Source: an uncultured Paracoccaceae bacterium
GTDB lineage: Bacteria; Pseudomonadota; Alphaproteobacteria; Rhodobacterales; Rhodobacteraceae
DNA length: 64,000 nt
Direction: 5' to 3'
Assembly (NCBI GenBank): GCA_947498985.1
Contig: CANMMF010000015.1
Span: forward strand, 1-64,000
This document shows positions 22,499-32,153 of this stretch, in pieces (the first letter of the stretch is position 1; each line of letters begins with the position of its first letter). A program made the position numbers and the translations under genes. The notes beneath the pieces were generated by a model, which saw only the letters and a program-made list of their open reading frames with translations, had not been told where the DNA came from and did not search any database.

Positions 22499-24481
22499 AT
22501 GACCGCAAGTTTTAATCCCGCTTCCGTCGCCATCGGCGATCTGGTCCCGCATCCCGCCAATGTGCGCAGCAACTCGCCGGAAACTTATGATCCCGACAAC
22601 ATCGCGCATCTGAAAGCCAGCATCGCGGTGCTGGGCCTCCTCCAGCCGCTCCTCGTTCAGAAGCTTGACGGCAAATACGCTGTCCTCGCCGGTGGCCGGC
22701 GCCATGCCGCGCTGAAGGCGCTGGTTGCCGACAAGGCCGCAAAGGGGTTCACTGCCAAGACCAAGGTGGACTGCCGCCTCGTGCCGGACGACTGCGATGT
22801 TACCACGGCGCTGTCGCTTACCGAAAACATCACGCAAGCGCCGATGAATGCCATCGACGAGTTCGAGGCCTTTGCGCGGATGATGGAAGTCGACGGCCAG
22901 ACGCCCGAGACCATCGCCAAGACATTCGGCACGACCGTCGCCGCCGTGAAAGGCCGGTTGCGCTACGGGCTGATCCACCCCGACATCCGCGCCGCGGCCC
23001 GGGCCAAGACGATCACGCTCGATACGATGAAAGCCTTTGCCGAGCACCCGAGCCAGGAGGTGCAGCGCGAGGTCTATGAGGCGCTCACCAAGGAAGACAG
23101 CTACCTGCAGGCCTACACCGTCCGTCAGGCGCTCAAATCCCGCGGCGTGCAGGTCAGCGACGATATCGGAGCCTTCGTGCGTGAAGACTACGAGGCGAGG
23201 GGCGGCGCTGTCGCAGCTGACCTTCTGGAAGAGCATTCCGTGCTCGAGGACGCCGCGCTGGTCGAGACCATCCTGCTCGAGAAGCTCGGTGCTGCCGCCG
23301 AAGAGGCCCGTACAAAACTGGGCTTTGCCTGGGCCGATGCGATGGTCCGCTATGATTATGCGACCATGGCGGACTACGGCCGCGTTTATCCCGGCCCGAT
23401 CGAGCCGGATGAGGCCGCCCAGAAGCGCATCGATGAGATCACCGTCGAGCTCGACAAACTGCAACTCGAGATGGAGGATGAGGGACTCGAGGACGACGCC
23501 TACAACGCCCTTTACGAGCGCGTGGACGCTCTGGAAGAGGAGGCCCGCGACCTGCAGGAGGCCTACAGCGCCGAGGACCTTGCCCGCGCAGGCGTGATCG
23601 CGTCGTGGCAGGGTGGGCAGATCACGCTCCATGTTGGCCTCGTCCGCCCGGAGGACACCGCGAAAGAGGAGGGCGCGCGCAGTTCCTCGGCTAGCCCGAC
23701 CGGGGAGGAGGCCCCGGACGCCGGCGAGATCACCTACCCGGCCTCGCTGGCTGAGGACCTCAAGTCCGAGCGGGCCATGGCGCTCGGGGCCGCGATGGCG
23801 CTGCATCCCGAGGTCACGCTCGATCTGACGCTCTTCAAGCTGGTGAGCGACGTTCTGGCCAGCGGCATGAGTGTCACGCAGGCGATCAAGGTCGAGGCGC
23901 GCAAGGAATACCGCAGCCATGCCAAGATGGACGAGATCGACGAGACATCGCTCGAGCAGGTGGCGGCGGCGCATGATGCGCTCGATCTGTCCTGGTTGGA
24001 CGAGGCCCGGTCTCCCGCCGATCAGTTCGCGGCGTTTCGCATGCTCGAGCCAGGCGAGAAGGCCAAGCTCGTCGCCTTTGCAACCGCCAGCACCACGCAG
24101 TCCTGTTTCGCGCGGGACCGCCAGCGCGACAGCTTGATGCATGCGTTCGAGATCGAGATCATGCCCGACATTCGCGCCCACTGGACACCGAATGCGGCGC
24201 TGTTCAACCGTTTCAAGAAAGCCTGGCTCCTGAAGATCCTCGGCGAGGATCTGGGTCTCGCCCAAGAGGCGGTCACGCTGGCCTCGTCGAGCAAGAAGGA
24301 GATCGTCGCCTTCTGCGACAAGCTCTTCGCCGAGCCCTTCGCCACGATCACAGATGCACAGCGCGCCGCCGTGGCCGCCTGGTGCCCGCCCATGATGCAG
24401 ACCCCCGGTGTCGCCTGTGATGTGGCGGAGCCCACTGCGGAAACCCAGGAGCCTGACAGCGAGGTCGCGCAAGCGGCCTGA
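22499..24481 (+). CDS. Large ParB/Srx-domain protein (plasmid partition-like, 660 aa)
   Basis: 660 residues. The N-terminal ParB domain is clear: IGDLVPHPANVRSNSPETYD, then LGLLQPLLVQKLDGKYAVLA and GGRRHAALKAL, followed by the HTH region ETIAKTFGTTVAAVKGRLRY. The long remainder is acidic and helical with a coiled-coil-like part (residues 310-365). It is twice the length of RepB, has no ParA partner next door, and belongs to a family common on conjugative plasmids, where it is often annotated as a ParB-like nuclease. A role in DNA binding or in plasmid establishment is more likely than segregation. The whole antisense strand is open, which reflects high GC codon bias. Confidence 0.88.
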   Translation: MTASFNPASVAIGDLVPHPANVRSNSPETYDPDNIAHLKASIAVLGLLQPLLVQKLDGKYAVLAGGRRHAALKALVADKAAKGFTAKTKVDCRLVPDDCDVTTALSLTENITQAPMNAIDEFEAFARMMEVDGQTPETIAKTFGTTVAAVKGRLRYGLIHPDIRAAARAKTITLDTMKAFAEHPSQEVQREVYEALTKEDSYLQAYTVRQALKSRGVQVSDDIGAFVREDYEARGGAVAADLLEEHSVLEDAALVETILLEKLGAAAEEARTKLGFAWADAMVRYDYATMADYGRVYPGPIEPDEAAQKRIDEITVELDKLQLEMEDEGLEDDAYNALYERVDALEEEARDLQEAYSAEDLARAGVIASWQGGQITLHVGLVRPEDTAKEEGARSSSASPTGEEAPDAGEITYPASLAEDLKSERAMALGAAMALHPEVTLDLTLFKLVSDVLASGMSVTQAIKVEARKEYRSHAKMDEIDETSLEQVAAAHDALDLSWLDEARSPADQFAAFRMLEPGEKAKLVAFATASTTQSCFARDRQRDSLMHAFEIEIMPDIRAHWTPNAALFNRFKKAWLLKILGEDLGLAQEAVTLASSSKKEIVAFCDKLFAEPFATITDAQRAAVAAWCPPMMQTPGVACDVAEPTAETQEPDSEVAQAA

Positions 24482-24555
24482 GTCCTCACGCGACCCGCGC
24501 GAAGCATTTCGCTCGTGCGGGTCGCCTCTCACACACCCAACGGAAAGACATCCCC

Positions 24556-25149
24556 ATGGCTATTCTCAAATTCTCTGCGTCTGCGGTCGCGGCGCAGATC
24601 GCACATGCGCGCGCCTGCAAAACCTTCCTGCCCAACTGGAACGGACCCGTGGACAGACCCGCCCTGATCCTCATCGTCGGCAATGGTGTGCATCTGCGCT
24701 CCAACGGCATTGATGGGACGACCACCCGCATTGTCACCACCGAACAGGCCGATCCCTCCTTTGCCTTTGCCGACGGCATGAACCCGTTTCGGGACACTGA
24801 CTGGATGGCGCAGCGCCGCATGGCGTTTCGCGATCTGACCGGCCAGTTCTACACGGACATTCTCGACGATGTGCAGGTGCTCATCGACCGTGGCCAAGGG
24901 ACGGTCCGGCTTGCCACCGATGGCCACAGCATCCGCGTCTTCGTGCGCCGGGCCTCGGACTATCTCATCGGCGGGACCTACGAAGTGCCCTCCGGTCTTG
25001 GCGGCACCTTCCGGGTCATCCTCAAGGATGCCTGCGACACCTTCGCGATCGTGCAGAACTGCGGCAATTGCGAGGATTTCGACGCCATGCAGCCCTACCG
25101 CGTGCCGCTCGATGCCCTGATGGAAATCGATGATCGGAGGGCTGCTTAA
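24556..25149 (+). CDS. DUF3085-like plasmid protein
   Basis: 197 residues. The N-terminus (MAILKFSASAVAAQIAHARA) and the core ALILIVGNGVHLRSNG resemble DUF3085 proteins that accompany ArdC and strawberry notch genes on plasmids; the name is from memory. Cysteines occur in DACDTFAIVQNCGNCEDFDA. No catalytic motif is recognised. A leader hairpin GCGACCCGC (24490-24498) / GCGGGTCGC (24517-24525) precedes it. Confidence 0.72.
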   Translation: MAILKFSASAVAAQIAHARACKTFLPNWNGPVDRPALILIVGNGVHLRSNGIDGTTTRIVTTEQADPSFAFADGMNPFRDTDWMAQRRMAFRDLTGQFYTDILDDVQVLIDRGQGTVRLATDGHSIRVFVRRASDYLIGGTYEVPSGLGGTFRVILKDACDTFAIVQNCGNCEDFDAMQPYRVPLDALMEIDDRRAA

Positions 25150-25251
25150 CGCGCCCTTTCTCAAACATGCATCGCCAATACCCTGCCGGGCCGGCGGCCC
25201 TCTCGGGACATTGGCGACAACAATTTCCCCAATGAGAGAAAGGACTCTGAG

Positions 25252-25908
25252 ATGGGTTGGCTCTTCTACACCGACCGCCGCGTCCAGACCTATGCGGATG
25301 AGAAAGCGGAGATTGCGCGGCTCTGCACTTTCGAGGGCGACACGCGCAAAACCGAACTGGTCAAGGCCTGCAAAGTCGGCTCCACCTGGTATGCGGCGGC
25401 AAGGGTCACCAATCTCGACGGCACCGCTGTCGAAGACGCGACCTATGTCACCGATCCTGACGGCTCGATCACTTTCGGGGCTGTCTTCCTCACCCGATAC
25501 GATGACGGCTGCTGGGGCTACAAGGACATGGAGGAAAGCGCTGGCCCGAACGAGTCGCTTGCCCCCCTTGGGTTGATCGAGCTCCTCTCCGACCTGAAAG
25601 ACCCGGACAGCTACGCCCATGCATGGCGCCAGCGCTGCCGGGACTGGGCCGCGATCCCGAGCTACAAGGAAGGCGACAGGATCAAGCTCGCCGCGCCTGT
25701 GACCCTGACCGATGGCAGCGCCTGCCAGATCGTCACCGCGACCCACTACAGGCGGGGGCGGCAAAAACGACGCTGCTACCGCATCGAGGAAACCGGCGGG
25801 CTCGTACGCCTGTCGAAGGTCTCGCTTGCGGGTTCGGAGCTGCTCGGCTCCGCAAAGGGCGAGGCCAGCCCGGTGATCGCCGAGTTTTTGGCGGGGCAGG
25901 GGAATTGA
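25252..25908 (+). CDS. DUF6927-like hypothetical protein
   Basis: 218 residues beginning MGWLFYTDRRVQTYADEKAE, with a likely nucleic-acid-binding-like end of mixed beta content (GDRIKLAAPVTLTDGS, then RRGRQKRRCYRIEE). I recall this family as DUF6927; the function is unknown. It sits in the conserved order DUF3085 - this gene - strawberry notch. A hairpin CGCCAAT (25173-25179) / ATTGGCG (25210-25216) lies in its leader. Confidence 0.72.
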   Translation: MGWLFYTDRRVQTYADEKAEIARLCTFEGDTRKTELVKACKVGSTWYAAARVTNLDGTAVEDATYVTDPDGSITFGAVFLTRYDDGCWGYKDMEESAGPNESLAPLGLIELLSDLKDPDSYAHAWRQRCRDWAAIPSYKEGDRIKLAAPVTLTDGSACQIVTATHYRRGRQKRRCYRIEETGGLVRLSKVSLAGSELLGSAKGEASPVIAEFLAGQGN

Positions 25909-26020
25909 GCGACAGGACCGCTATTCACGTGCGGTCCATGACTGCCTGCTCCGCGCTCAAAAAGTGTAGAGCGGGCTTTTTGTCCTTTGGAACTCAGACC
26001 CTGATCCAAAGGAAAACCCC

Positions 26021-29000
26021 ATGTCCAAGCCCAAACCGGCAAACTCGGCTCTCTCAATCTCCGCCGCTGACCTCGCCTCTGCCCTCGCGCAGATCGGCGC
26101 GGAGATCGACCACCAACCCCTGCGCAGCTCAGCGCTCGCGCGCATCATGCGCGAGACGTTTCATGGCAGCGATGCCAGCGGCGCGTGGGACTGGCGGATG
26201 GCTTACGACCTGATGCAGGCCGCGGTCATCCAGGTGCTGCGTCTTAGGGACACCGCGGCAGGTGACATCGCCATCGCAAAGCTGCTTGCCTCACGGCTTT
26301 TGACGGAAACCCGCAGGTCGGAGCAGCAGATCCGGCTGCAGCAGTTTTCCACGCCGCTGCCATTCGCGGCCCTGGCGGTGCGGGCGGCAGCCATTCGCCG
26401 GGACGAGACCGTGCTGGAGCCCTCGGCTGGCACCGGTGCCCTGGCCGCGTTCGCCGCCCGGGCCGGTGCCACGCTTGTGCTCAACGAGATCGACCCTCTG
26501 CGCCAGAACCTATTGCGCGCGGTCTTCGGCGGCGAGGTGATGGGCCATGACGGCGAGCATATCGATGATTTGCTGCAGACGCCGGTCCTGCCCGACGTGG
26601 TGGTGATGAACCCGCCCTTCGCCTCTTCGGTCGACCGCTCCCGGGACAAACACATCGCCGCCAAACATCTCATTGCTGCTGCCAAGCGCCTGGCACCCGG
26701 CGGGCGGCTGGTGGCGATCATGCCGCCGGGGTTCACGCCCGAACGCGATGCCGCGCATTGGTCCCGCGCCGGCGGTTTGCTCACGGCGCGACTGGCCCTC
26801 ACGATGCCGGGGCAGGTCTATCGCAAGCTCGGCACCTCGGTGGACACCCAGCTGATGGTCTTCGACAAGGTGCAGGAGGACGGCGAGATGATCCGCGCCA
26901 CAGTCCAGAATCTGGAGGAAGCCCTTCCTTTTGTCGACGTCGTGGCCGCAACCCGGCCCGAGATTCGCTCCGTCCAGCGGGCGGCGGCGGTTACTACTGC
27001 GCGACCGATCGGTACAGCATCTGTCCCGCGCAAGACCGCTGCCGGTGTTGTCACTGCCTCCAAGCACCGAGCCAATTCCGTTCGCCCACTCAGCTTCACA
27101 AGCCTTGACGTCCCGCGCGACAACACGCCCGTCTCGGATATCTATGCGTGTTACCGCCCACAGCGGATCGAGATCGCCGGTGCCCAGGAACATCCCACGC
27201 CGCTGGTCGAAAGCATCGCCATGGCCTCGGTCGCGCCGCCGGTGCCCTCATGTGCCGCCAGTGCGGAACTGCGCCTGCCCGCCAGGCTGATCGAGGAGGG
27301 ACATCTCTCCGAGGCGCAGCTCGAGACCATCATCATGGCCCATGATGCCCATGGGCGCGACCTGCCCGGTCGTTTCACCATCGATGACGACCAGACCAAG
27401 CTGACGCGCGCCGATGATGACCCGGAGGCACGCGCCTATCGTCTCGGGTATTTCCTCGGCGACGGCACCGGTTGCGGCAAGGGCCGCGAATGCGCGGGGC
27501 TCATTCTCGTGAATTGGCTTGCCGGGCGCAGAAAGGCGATCTGGGTCTCCAAATCCGCCACGCTCATTGAGGACGCGATCCGCGACTGGACCGATCTTGG
27601 CGGCTCGCCCGCCGACATCCAGCCGCTCTCCAAATGGAAGCCTGACCAGCCGATCCCGATGGGCGATGGTATCCTCTTCGTCACCTACGCGACGCTGCGG
27701 TCCGCGGGCAAATGCGGCACCACGCGCCTGAGCCAGATCCTCGACTGGATAGGCGAAGATTTTGAGGGTGTGCTGGCTTTTGATGAGGCCCATGCCATGC
27801 AGAACGCGGCCGGGTCCGAGCAGGGCAGGGGGGTCAAACCCTCGCAGCAGGGCCTTGCGGGCCTGCGGCTGCAACTGGCAGCACCCCGCGCCCGCGTCTT
27901 CTACATCTCGGCCACGGGTGCCACGAGCGTGCACAACCTCGCCTATGCCGCGCGGCTTGGGCTCTGGGGGCAGGGGCCCGAATACCCCTTCCTGAGCCGC
28001 GAGAGTTTCGTGTCGGCGATGGAGGCGGGTGGTGTCGCGGCCATGGAAGTGGTCGCGCGTGATCTCAAGACGCTCGGGCTCTACACGGCGCGCGCCCTCA
28101 GCTTCGATGGCGTGGAATATGACGTGCTCGAACACGCGCTCACCTCGGCCCAGATCGAGATCTACGACGCCTATGCAGGTGCGTTTCGGACGATCCACCA
28201 CAATCTCGAGGCCGCGCTGACAGCGACCGGCGTCAACGACGCCTCTGGCGAGACCAATACCTCGGCCGCACGCGCTTCGGCCAAGTCCCGCTTCGAGAGC
28301 ACGAAGCAGCGCTTCTTCAACCATCTCCTGATGGGCATGAAGGCTCCAAGCATCATCCACGCCATCAAGGAGGATCTGGCGGCGGGCAAGGCTTGCGTCA
28401 TCCAGGTGGTATCGACGGGTGAGAGCCTGCTGAAACGTCGGCTTGAGACGATGGACCCGGAGGACGAGCTGGTCGAGGGCGCGCTAACGCCGCGCGACTA
28501 CGTCCTGGGCTATCTCGAACAAGCCTTCCCGATACACGCGCAAAAGCTCGTCGAGCTCGACGGCAACATGGTGGCCGAGCCCTTGCGGGATGCCAATGGC
28601 GCGCTGGTTGTTTCGCGTGAGGCGCTCGCTTTGCGCGATGCGGCCATGATGGAGTTGATGACCCTGGCGCCGATCCCCTCGGCGCTCGATCAGATCCTCT
28701 GGGCCTTTGGTGAAGAGGCTGTCTCCGAGGTCACGGGCCGATCTATCCGGCCCCTCAAGGCCGAGGATGGCCATCTCTTCATCGAGAAGCGCACCGCCAG
28801 CAGCAATTCGTCCGAGACCCAAGCCTTCATGGACGGCGAGAAGGATATTCTGATCTTCTCCGATGCAGGCGGGACAGGCCGGTCCTATCACGCGGCGCAA
28901 ACGGCCAAGAACCAGAAGCGTCGGTGGCACTACCTGCTGGAGCCAGGCTGGCGCGCGGATGCGGCCATCCAGGGGCTCGGCCGCACGCATCGCTCGGCCC

Positions 29001-30283
29001 AGGTCAGCGCGCCCTTCTTCCGGGTCTGCACCTCGGATGTGCATGGCGAAAAGCGCTTTACCTCGACGATCGCCAAACGCCTCGACCAGCTGGGGGCCCT
29101 GACCAAGGGTCAGCGCGAGACCGGCTCGCAGGGCATGTTCCGCGAGGAGGACAATCTCGAAAGCCCGATCGCGCGGGCGGCTCTGCGTGGGTATTTCGCC
29201 GATCTTGCCGCCGGGCGCGCTGAGGCGATGAGCTACGAGAGCTTCACCGACTGGACAGCTTTGCGGCTGATCGACAAGGACGGTGTGCTCCTTGAGGAGC
29301 TGCCCCCGATCCAGCGGTTTCTCAATCGGGTGCTTGCCCTTCCAATCCACATGCAGAACGCGCTCTTTGCCGAGTTCATGCGCCGGATTGCCGATCAAAC
29401 AGAACGCGCGCGCGCGGCGGGCACGCTCGATCTCGGGGTGGAAACCCTACGCGGCGAAAAGATCGAACAGGTCTCCACGGAAGATCTCTGGACCTGCCCG
29501 AAATCCGGCGCGGAGACTCGGATCATCGGACTTGAGGTGACGGACCTGGTCCATGTCCTGAGCGCTGAAGAGGCCATGTCGCGCAATCCCGACAAGCTGC
29601 CGATGGTCAATCGCGCCTCGGGCCGCGCGGCGCTCATCTCGGCGCGCTCCATGCAGATGTATGACGAGGATATTGTGACGCTGATGCGAAAAGCGGTGCG
29701 GCCAAACGGGTCGAGCTATCTTGAAGAGGCACGGTTCGGGTCTTCGGCTTGGGAAGAGATCGGCAAACCGGAGTTCGCACGGCTTTGGGATGCCGAGGCT
29801 GCGTCCCTGCCAAAAACCACCACGACCAAGCTCTACCTGTTGACTGGGCTGCTGCTGCCGATCTGGAAGGACATCCCGACCACCAATGAGCGGATCTACC
29901 GTGTCACGCCAGATGGGGCGACGGCCATGATCGGGCGGACGCTGAGTGAGGAAGGGGCGGCAGCGTTGCGCGCCCGCTTCCTCGTCTCCAATCCGCAAAC
30001 GCCACAGGAGATGTTGACCGCCGCCCTCGGCACCACCGTGCCGGTCGATCTTGGGCGTGGCTTGACCCTGACCCGTCGCCGGGTCGCAGGCGAGATCCGC
30101 CTCGAGCTTAGCGGCGCGGACAAGGGCATGATCGACGGCCTCAAGGCTCTCGGCTGCTTTACAGAGATCATCGCCTTCCAGCTGCGGGTGTTCCTGCCGC
30201 ATGGGGACGGGATCGATTCTGCGGGCATTCTGGCCCGGATCGTGGGGCAGGCACCAGATGCCCTCTCAGTGGCAGCAGAATAG
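26021..30283 (+). CDS. Strawberry notch-like protein: N-terminal methyltransferase fold plus SF2 helicase core (1420 aa)
   Basis: A 1420-residue multidomain protein. Residues about 110-300 have an N6-adenine-type methyltransferase fold with the SAM motif VLEPSAGTGALAAFAARAGA and the catalytic motif NPPF. The helicase part has the strawberry notch Walker A variant FLGDGTGCGKGRECAGLI (about 478-495), the DEAH-type box AFDEAHAMQNA (about 585), a SAT-like motif YISATGA and the C-terminal SDAGGTGRSYHAA and QGLGRTHRSAQ motifs. Proteins of this kind are frequent on large plasmids and phages. They may remodel or modify incoming DNA and act against host restriction, but no function is proven. It is the largest gene of the housekeeping block. 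Confidence 0.93.
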   Translation: MSKPKPANSALSISAADLASALAQIGAEIDHQPLRSSALARIMRETFHGSDASGAWDWRMAYDLMQAAVIQVLRLRDTAAGDIAIAKLLASRLLTETRRSEQQIRLQQFSTPLPFAALAVRAAAIRRDETVLEPSAGTGALAAFAARAGATLVLNEIDPLRQNLLRAVFGGEVMGHDGEHIDDLLQTPVLPDVVVMNPPFASSVDRSRDKHIAAKHLIAAAKRLAPGGRLVAIMPPGFTPERDAAHWSRAGGLLTARLALTMPGQVYRKLGTSVDTQLMVFDKVQEDGEMIRATVQNLEEALPFVDVVAATRPEIRSVQRAAAVTTARPIGTASVPRKTAAGVVTASKHRANSVRPLSFTSLDVPRDNTPVSDIYACYRPQRIEIAGAQEHPTPLVESIAMASVAPPVPSCAASAELRLPARLIEEGHLSEAQLETIIMAHDAHGRDLPGRFTIDDDQTKLTRADDDPEARAYRLGYFLGDGTGCGKGRECAGLILVNWLAGRRKAIWVSKSATLIEDAIRDWTDLGGSPADIQPLSKWKPDQPIPMGDGILFVTYATLRSAGKCGTTRLSQILDWIGEDFEGVLAFDEAHAMQNAAGSEQGRGVKPSQQGLAGLRLQLAAPRARVFYISATGATSVHNLAYAARLGLWGQGPEYPFLSRESFVSAMEAGGVAAMEVVARDLKTLGLYTARALSFDGVEYDVLEHALTSAQIEIYDAYAGAFRTIHHNLEAALTATGVNDASGETNTSAARASAKSRFESTKQRFFNHLLMGMKAPSIIHAIKEDLAAGKACVIQVVSTGESLLKRRLETMDPEDELVEGALTPRDYVLGYLEQAFPIHAQKLVELDGNMVAEPLRDANGALVVSREALALRDAAMMELMTLAPIPSALDQILWAFGEEAVSEVTGRSIRPLKAEDGHLFIEKRTASSNSSETQAFMDGEKDILIFSDAGGTGRSYHAAQTAKNQKRRWHYLLEPGWRADAAIQGLGRTHRSAQVSAPFFRVCTSDVHGEKRFTSTIAKRLDQLGALTKGQRETGSQGMFREEDNLESPIARAALRGYFADLAAGRAEAMSYESFTDWTALRLIDKDGVLLEELPPIQRFLNRVLALPIHMQNALFAEFMRRIADQTERARAAGTLDLGVETLRGEKIEQVSTEDLWTCPKSGAETRIIGLEVTDLVHVLSAEEAMSRNPDKLPMVNRASGRAALISARSMQMYDEDIVTLMRKAVRPNGSSYLEEARFGSSAWEEIGKPEFARLWDAEAASLPKTTTTKLYLLTGLLLPIWKDIPTTNERIYRVTPDGATAMIGRTLSEEGAAALRARFLVSNPQTPQEMLTAALGTTVPVDLGRGLTLTRRRVAGEIRLELSGADKGMIDGLKALGCFTEIIAFQLRVFLPHGDGIDSAGILARIVGQAPDALSVAAE

Positions 30284-30299
30284 GCAAGGGGGGAAGATC

Positions 30300-30602
30300 A
30301 TGACACTCCGTGAAATCAAGGCTGCTGTCGATTCTGGCCAGACCGTGCATTGGGCCAATACCGGTTACGTTGTCCACAAGGACCGGCTCGGCCAGTACCT
30401 CATCACCTATGTGCTGAACGGCAGCTGCATCGGCCTGACCGACCGGGGCGGGCACCGGTTGAATGGCAAAGAGGCGGAGTTCTTCATCGCGCAATCGAAG
30501 GACGATGCGGAAAATCCGGGCAGCCAATCAAGACCAGACGGGCAGGGGAGGGGCGTAGCACCCGGAGGCGCGGGGGCATTCCCACTCGGACGGCAGCTTT
30601 GA
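30300..30602 (+). CDS. Small plasmid protein, unknown function
   Basis: 100 residues, starting MTLREIKAAVDSGQTVHWAN, with a compact beta-rich first 65 residues (YVVHKDRLGQYLITYVLNGS) and a disordered Gly/Pro-rich tail. The ATG at 30300 is preceded by GGGGGAAG and starts 16 nt after the strawberry notch stop, so it probably belongs to the same transcript. I do not recognise a family with certainty. Confidence 0.72.
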   Translation: MTLREIKAAVDSGQTVHWANTGYVVHKDRLGQYLITYVLNGSCIGLTDRGGHRLNGKEAEFFIAQSKDDAENPGSQSRPDGQGRGVAPGGAGAFPLGRQL

Positions 30603-30726
30603 CCCATGGGCGGGGCTGAAAGGAAAGCAGGCTTTCTGATTTGTGATCCCTCAAGGGGTCGAGAAAGCAATCCCGGATGCGTTGGCAAAAACGTCAGGCA
30701 CCGGCCAATCCAAAAGGAACCATCCC

Positions 30727-31455
30727 ATGTTCGCAGGAACCCTCACCCGCAATGTCGAGACCGCAGCCGCCGAGTACACCGGCATGATCCATTCGACGCG
30801 CTTTGACATCGCCATCCAGCTCGAGGCACGGGCCAAGATGTCCGCTCGCAGCCCGGATTACGACGTGACGGCAGTCAACAAATCAGGCCGCAAGGTGCGT
30901 ATCGGCACGGCCTGGAACGAGACCGGGAATACCAGCGGCAACCCCTACATCTCGATGCAGATCGATTTCGGCTTGGGCCCGTTCCGGGTCAACGCGGTGC
31001 AGACGAAAGAGGCGCGCGCGGCCCAGAGCGGCGAATTCGAGATCATCCCGCTGGTCTCGAACGGCCTGATGAAATCCGGCTCGATCTCGGGCGAGCTCAC
31101 CGCCATGGACGCCGACAACGCCTTCACCGGCTACATCGCCAACATGATGTTCGATCTGGAGTTCATCCTGATCGAGAACAGCTACAAGACCGAGGAGACC
31201 CACCCCGACTACCGGATCGAGGTCAGCTCGCCCCGGGGCACGCCGATCCGCGTCGGCTCGGCCTGGATGGCCAAGAGCAGCCGCACTGGCAATGACTACT
31301 TGTCGCTGCTGATCAACACGCCTGATGGGGACCTGCGCGTCAACGCCGTGCAGAACGAAGAGCAGCGCGGCGGGCAGACCTTCTCGATCATCCCGTTCAT
31401 CGACAGCGGCGAGCAGCCGCAGGACGCAGGCGCGGGGCTGTCGCTGGTCGCGTGA
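30727..31455 (+). CDS. Tandem-duplicated DUF736 protein
   Basis: 242 residues made of two copies of a DUF736-like domain (about 100 residues each). Paired motifs are VRIGTAWNETGNTSGNPYIS with FRVNAVQTKEARAAQSGEFE in the first half, and IRVGSAWMAKSSRTGNDYLS with LRVNAVQNEEQRGGQTFSII in the second. DUF736 proteins are usually single-domain (about 100 aa) and typical of alphaproteobacterial conjugative plasmids; function unknown. I chose the ATG at 30727 because the domain starts there and AAAAGGAA lies upstream. A strong terminator at 31487 ends the block. Confidence 0.85.
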   Translation: MFAGTLTRNVETAAAEYTGMIHSTRFDIAIQLEARAKMSARSPDYDVTAVNKSGRKVRIGTAWNETGNTSGNPYISMQIDFGLGPFRVNAVQTKEARAAQSGEFEIIPLVSNGLMKSGSISGELTAMDADNAFTGYIANMMFDLEFILIENSYKTEETHPDYRIEVSSPRGTPIRVGSAWMAKSSRTGNDYLSLLINTPDGDLRVNAVQNEEQRGGQTFSIIPFIDSGEQPQDAGAGLSLVA

Positions 31456-31486
31456 TCAGCCCGGGAGGGGTAGACGATCTGAACCG

Positions 31487-31519
31487 AAAGGGGAGCCGTG
31501 GGATCACGGCTCCCCTTTT
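31487..31519 (+). terminator. Rho-independent terminator closing the housekeeping block
   Basis: AAAGGGGAGCCGTG (31487-31500), loop GGAT, then CACGGCTCCCCTTTT (31505-31519): a perfect 11-bp GC-rich stem with A and T runs on both sides. It can work in both directions, separating the plus-strand block from the minus-strand mercury operon. Confidence 0.93.
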
Positions 31520-31770
31520 GCTGTGTTGTGGCCGTCCATGGTGACGCCTCCGAATTGCAGTCGTTCGTGTCTGTCGCAGAGAAGGCCCGCTCCGAGCCCA
31601 CTTTGACCGATGCTGCGTAAAGGATGTATCGCTGCTTTCGAGGGCGGTAGAAAACCTGCTTGATCGCAGCCGCGATGCGGAGGGAAAGCAGCGCCGAGTT
31701 GTCGGAACGCGTGAACCAAAAGGCGATCTAATCGAACGATTCAGCGCTTCACCCCGTCTGCGGCTGCCTC
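31520..31770. other. Intergenic region between the housekeeping block and the mercury operon
   Basis: About 250 bp with no gene that I can support. A minus-strand open frame runs across it and on into ynfA in another frame, but it has no ribosome site or family features. The region separates two convergent transcription units. Confidence 0.45.
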
Positions 31771-32097
31771 TCAAATACTGCGCGGTGCCCAGAGAATAAT
31801 ACCCGCACCGACAAGGCAAATGACCGCTCCAACTACATCCCATTGATCCGGGCGATGCCCTTCTACGCCCCATAGCCACAGCAGGGACGATACGATGTAA
31901 ACGCCACCGTAGACTGCATAGGCGCGGCCCGCCTGATCGGCGGGGCTGAGCGCCAGTAGCCAGGCGAAAGCGGCAAGGGACAGCATGCCCGGTGCCAACC
32001 AAAACACGCTCTTGTCCAGCCGGAACCAGGCCCAGAAAGCAAAGCATCCGGCAATTTCGGCCAGCGCAGCGGCGAAGTAGATAAGAACCGTCTTCAT
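31771..32097 (-). CDS. YnfA (UPF0060) family membrane protein
   Basis: 108 residues with four membrane helices. [21 protein letters not shown] at the start, [20 protein letters not shown] in the middle and [20 protein letters not shown] at the end are typical of YnfA, which is related to small multidrug resistance exporters. I take the ATG at 32097 because the family starts KTxLLxF; an ATG 12 nt earlier (32109) is also possible and neither has a clear Shine-Dalgarno. It lies at the end of the mercury operon, a place where extra membrane proteins are often carried. Confidence 0.88.
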   Translation of the reverse strand: MKTVLIYFAAALAEIAGCFAFWAWFRLDKSVFWLAPGMLSLAAFAWLLALSPADQAGRAYAVYGGVYIVSSLLWLWGVEGHRPDQWDVVGAVICLVGAGIILWAPRSI

Positions 32098-32153
32098 CGG
32101 GCCAGACATACGTTCCGAGGAGGATCGGGTCTATTGCGAAAAATCTTTCAAAT

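Noticed and set aside
22475-24532. 685-codon open frame on the minus strand
   Set aside because: Fully antisense to the ParB-domain gene, whose motifs are clear; composition is that of a mirror frame.
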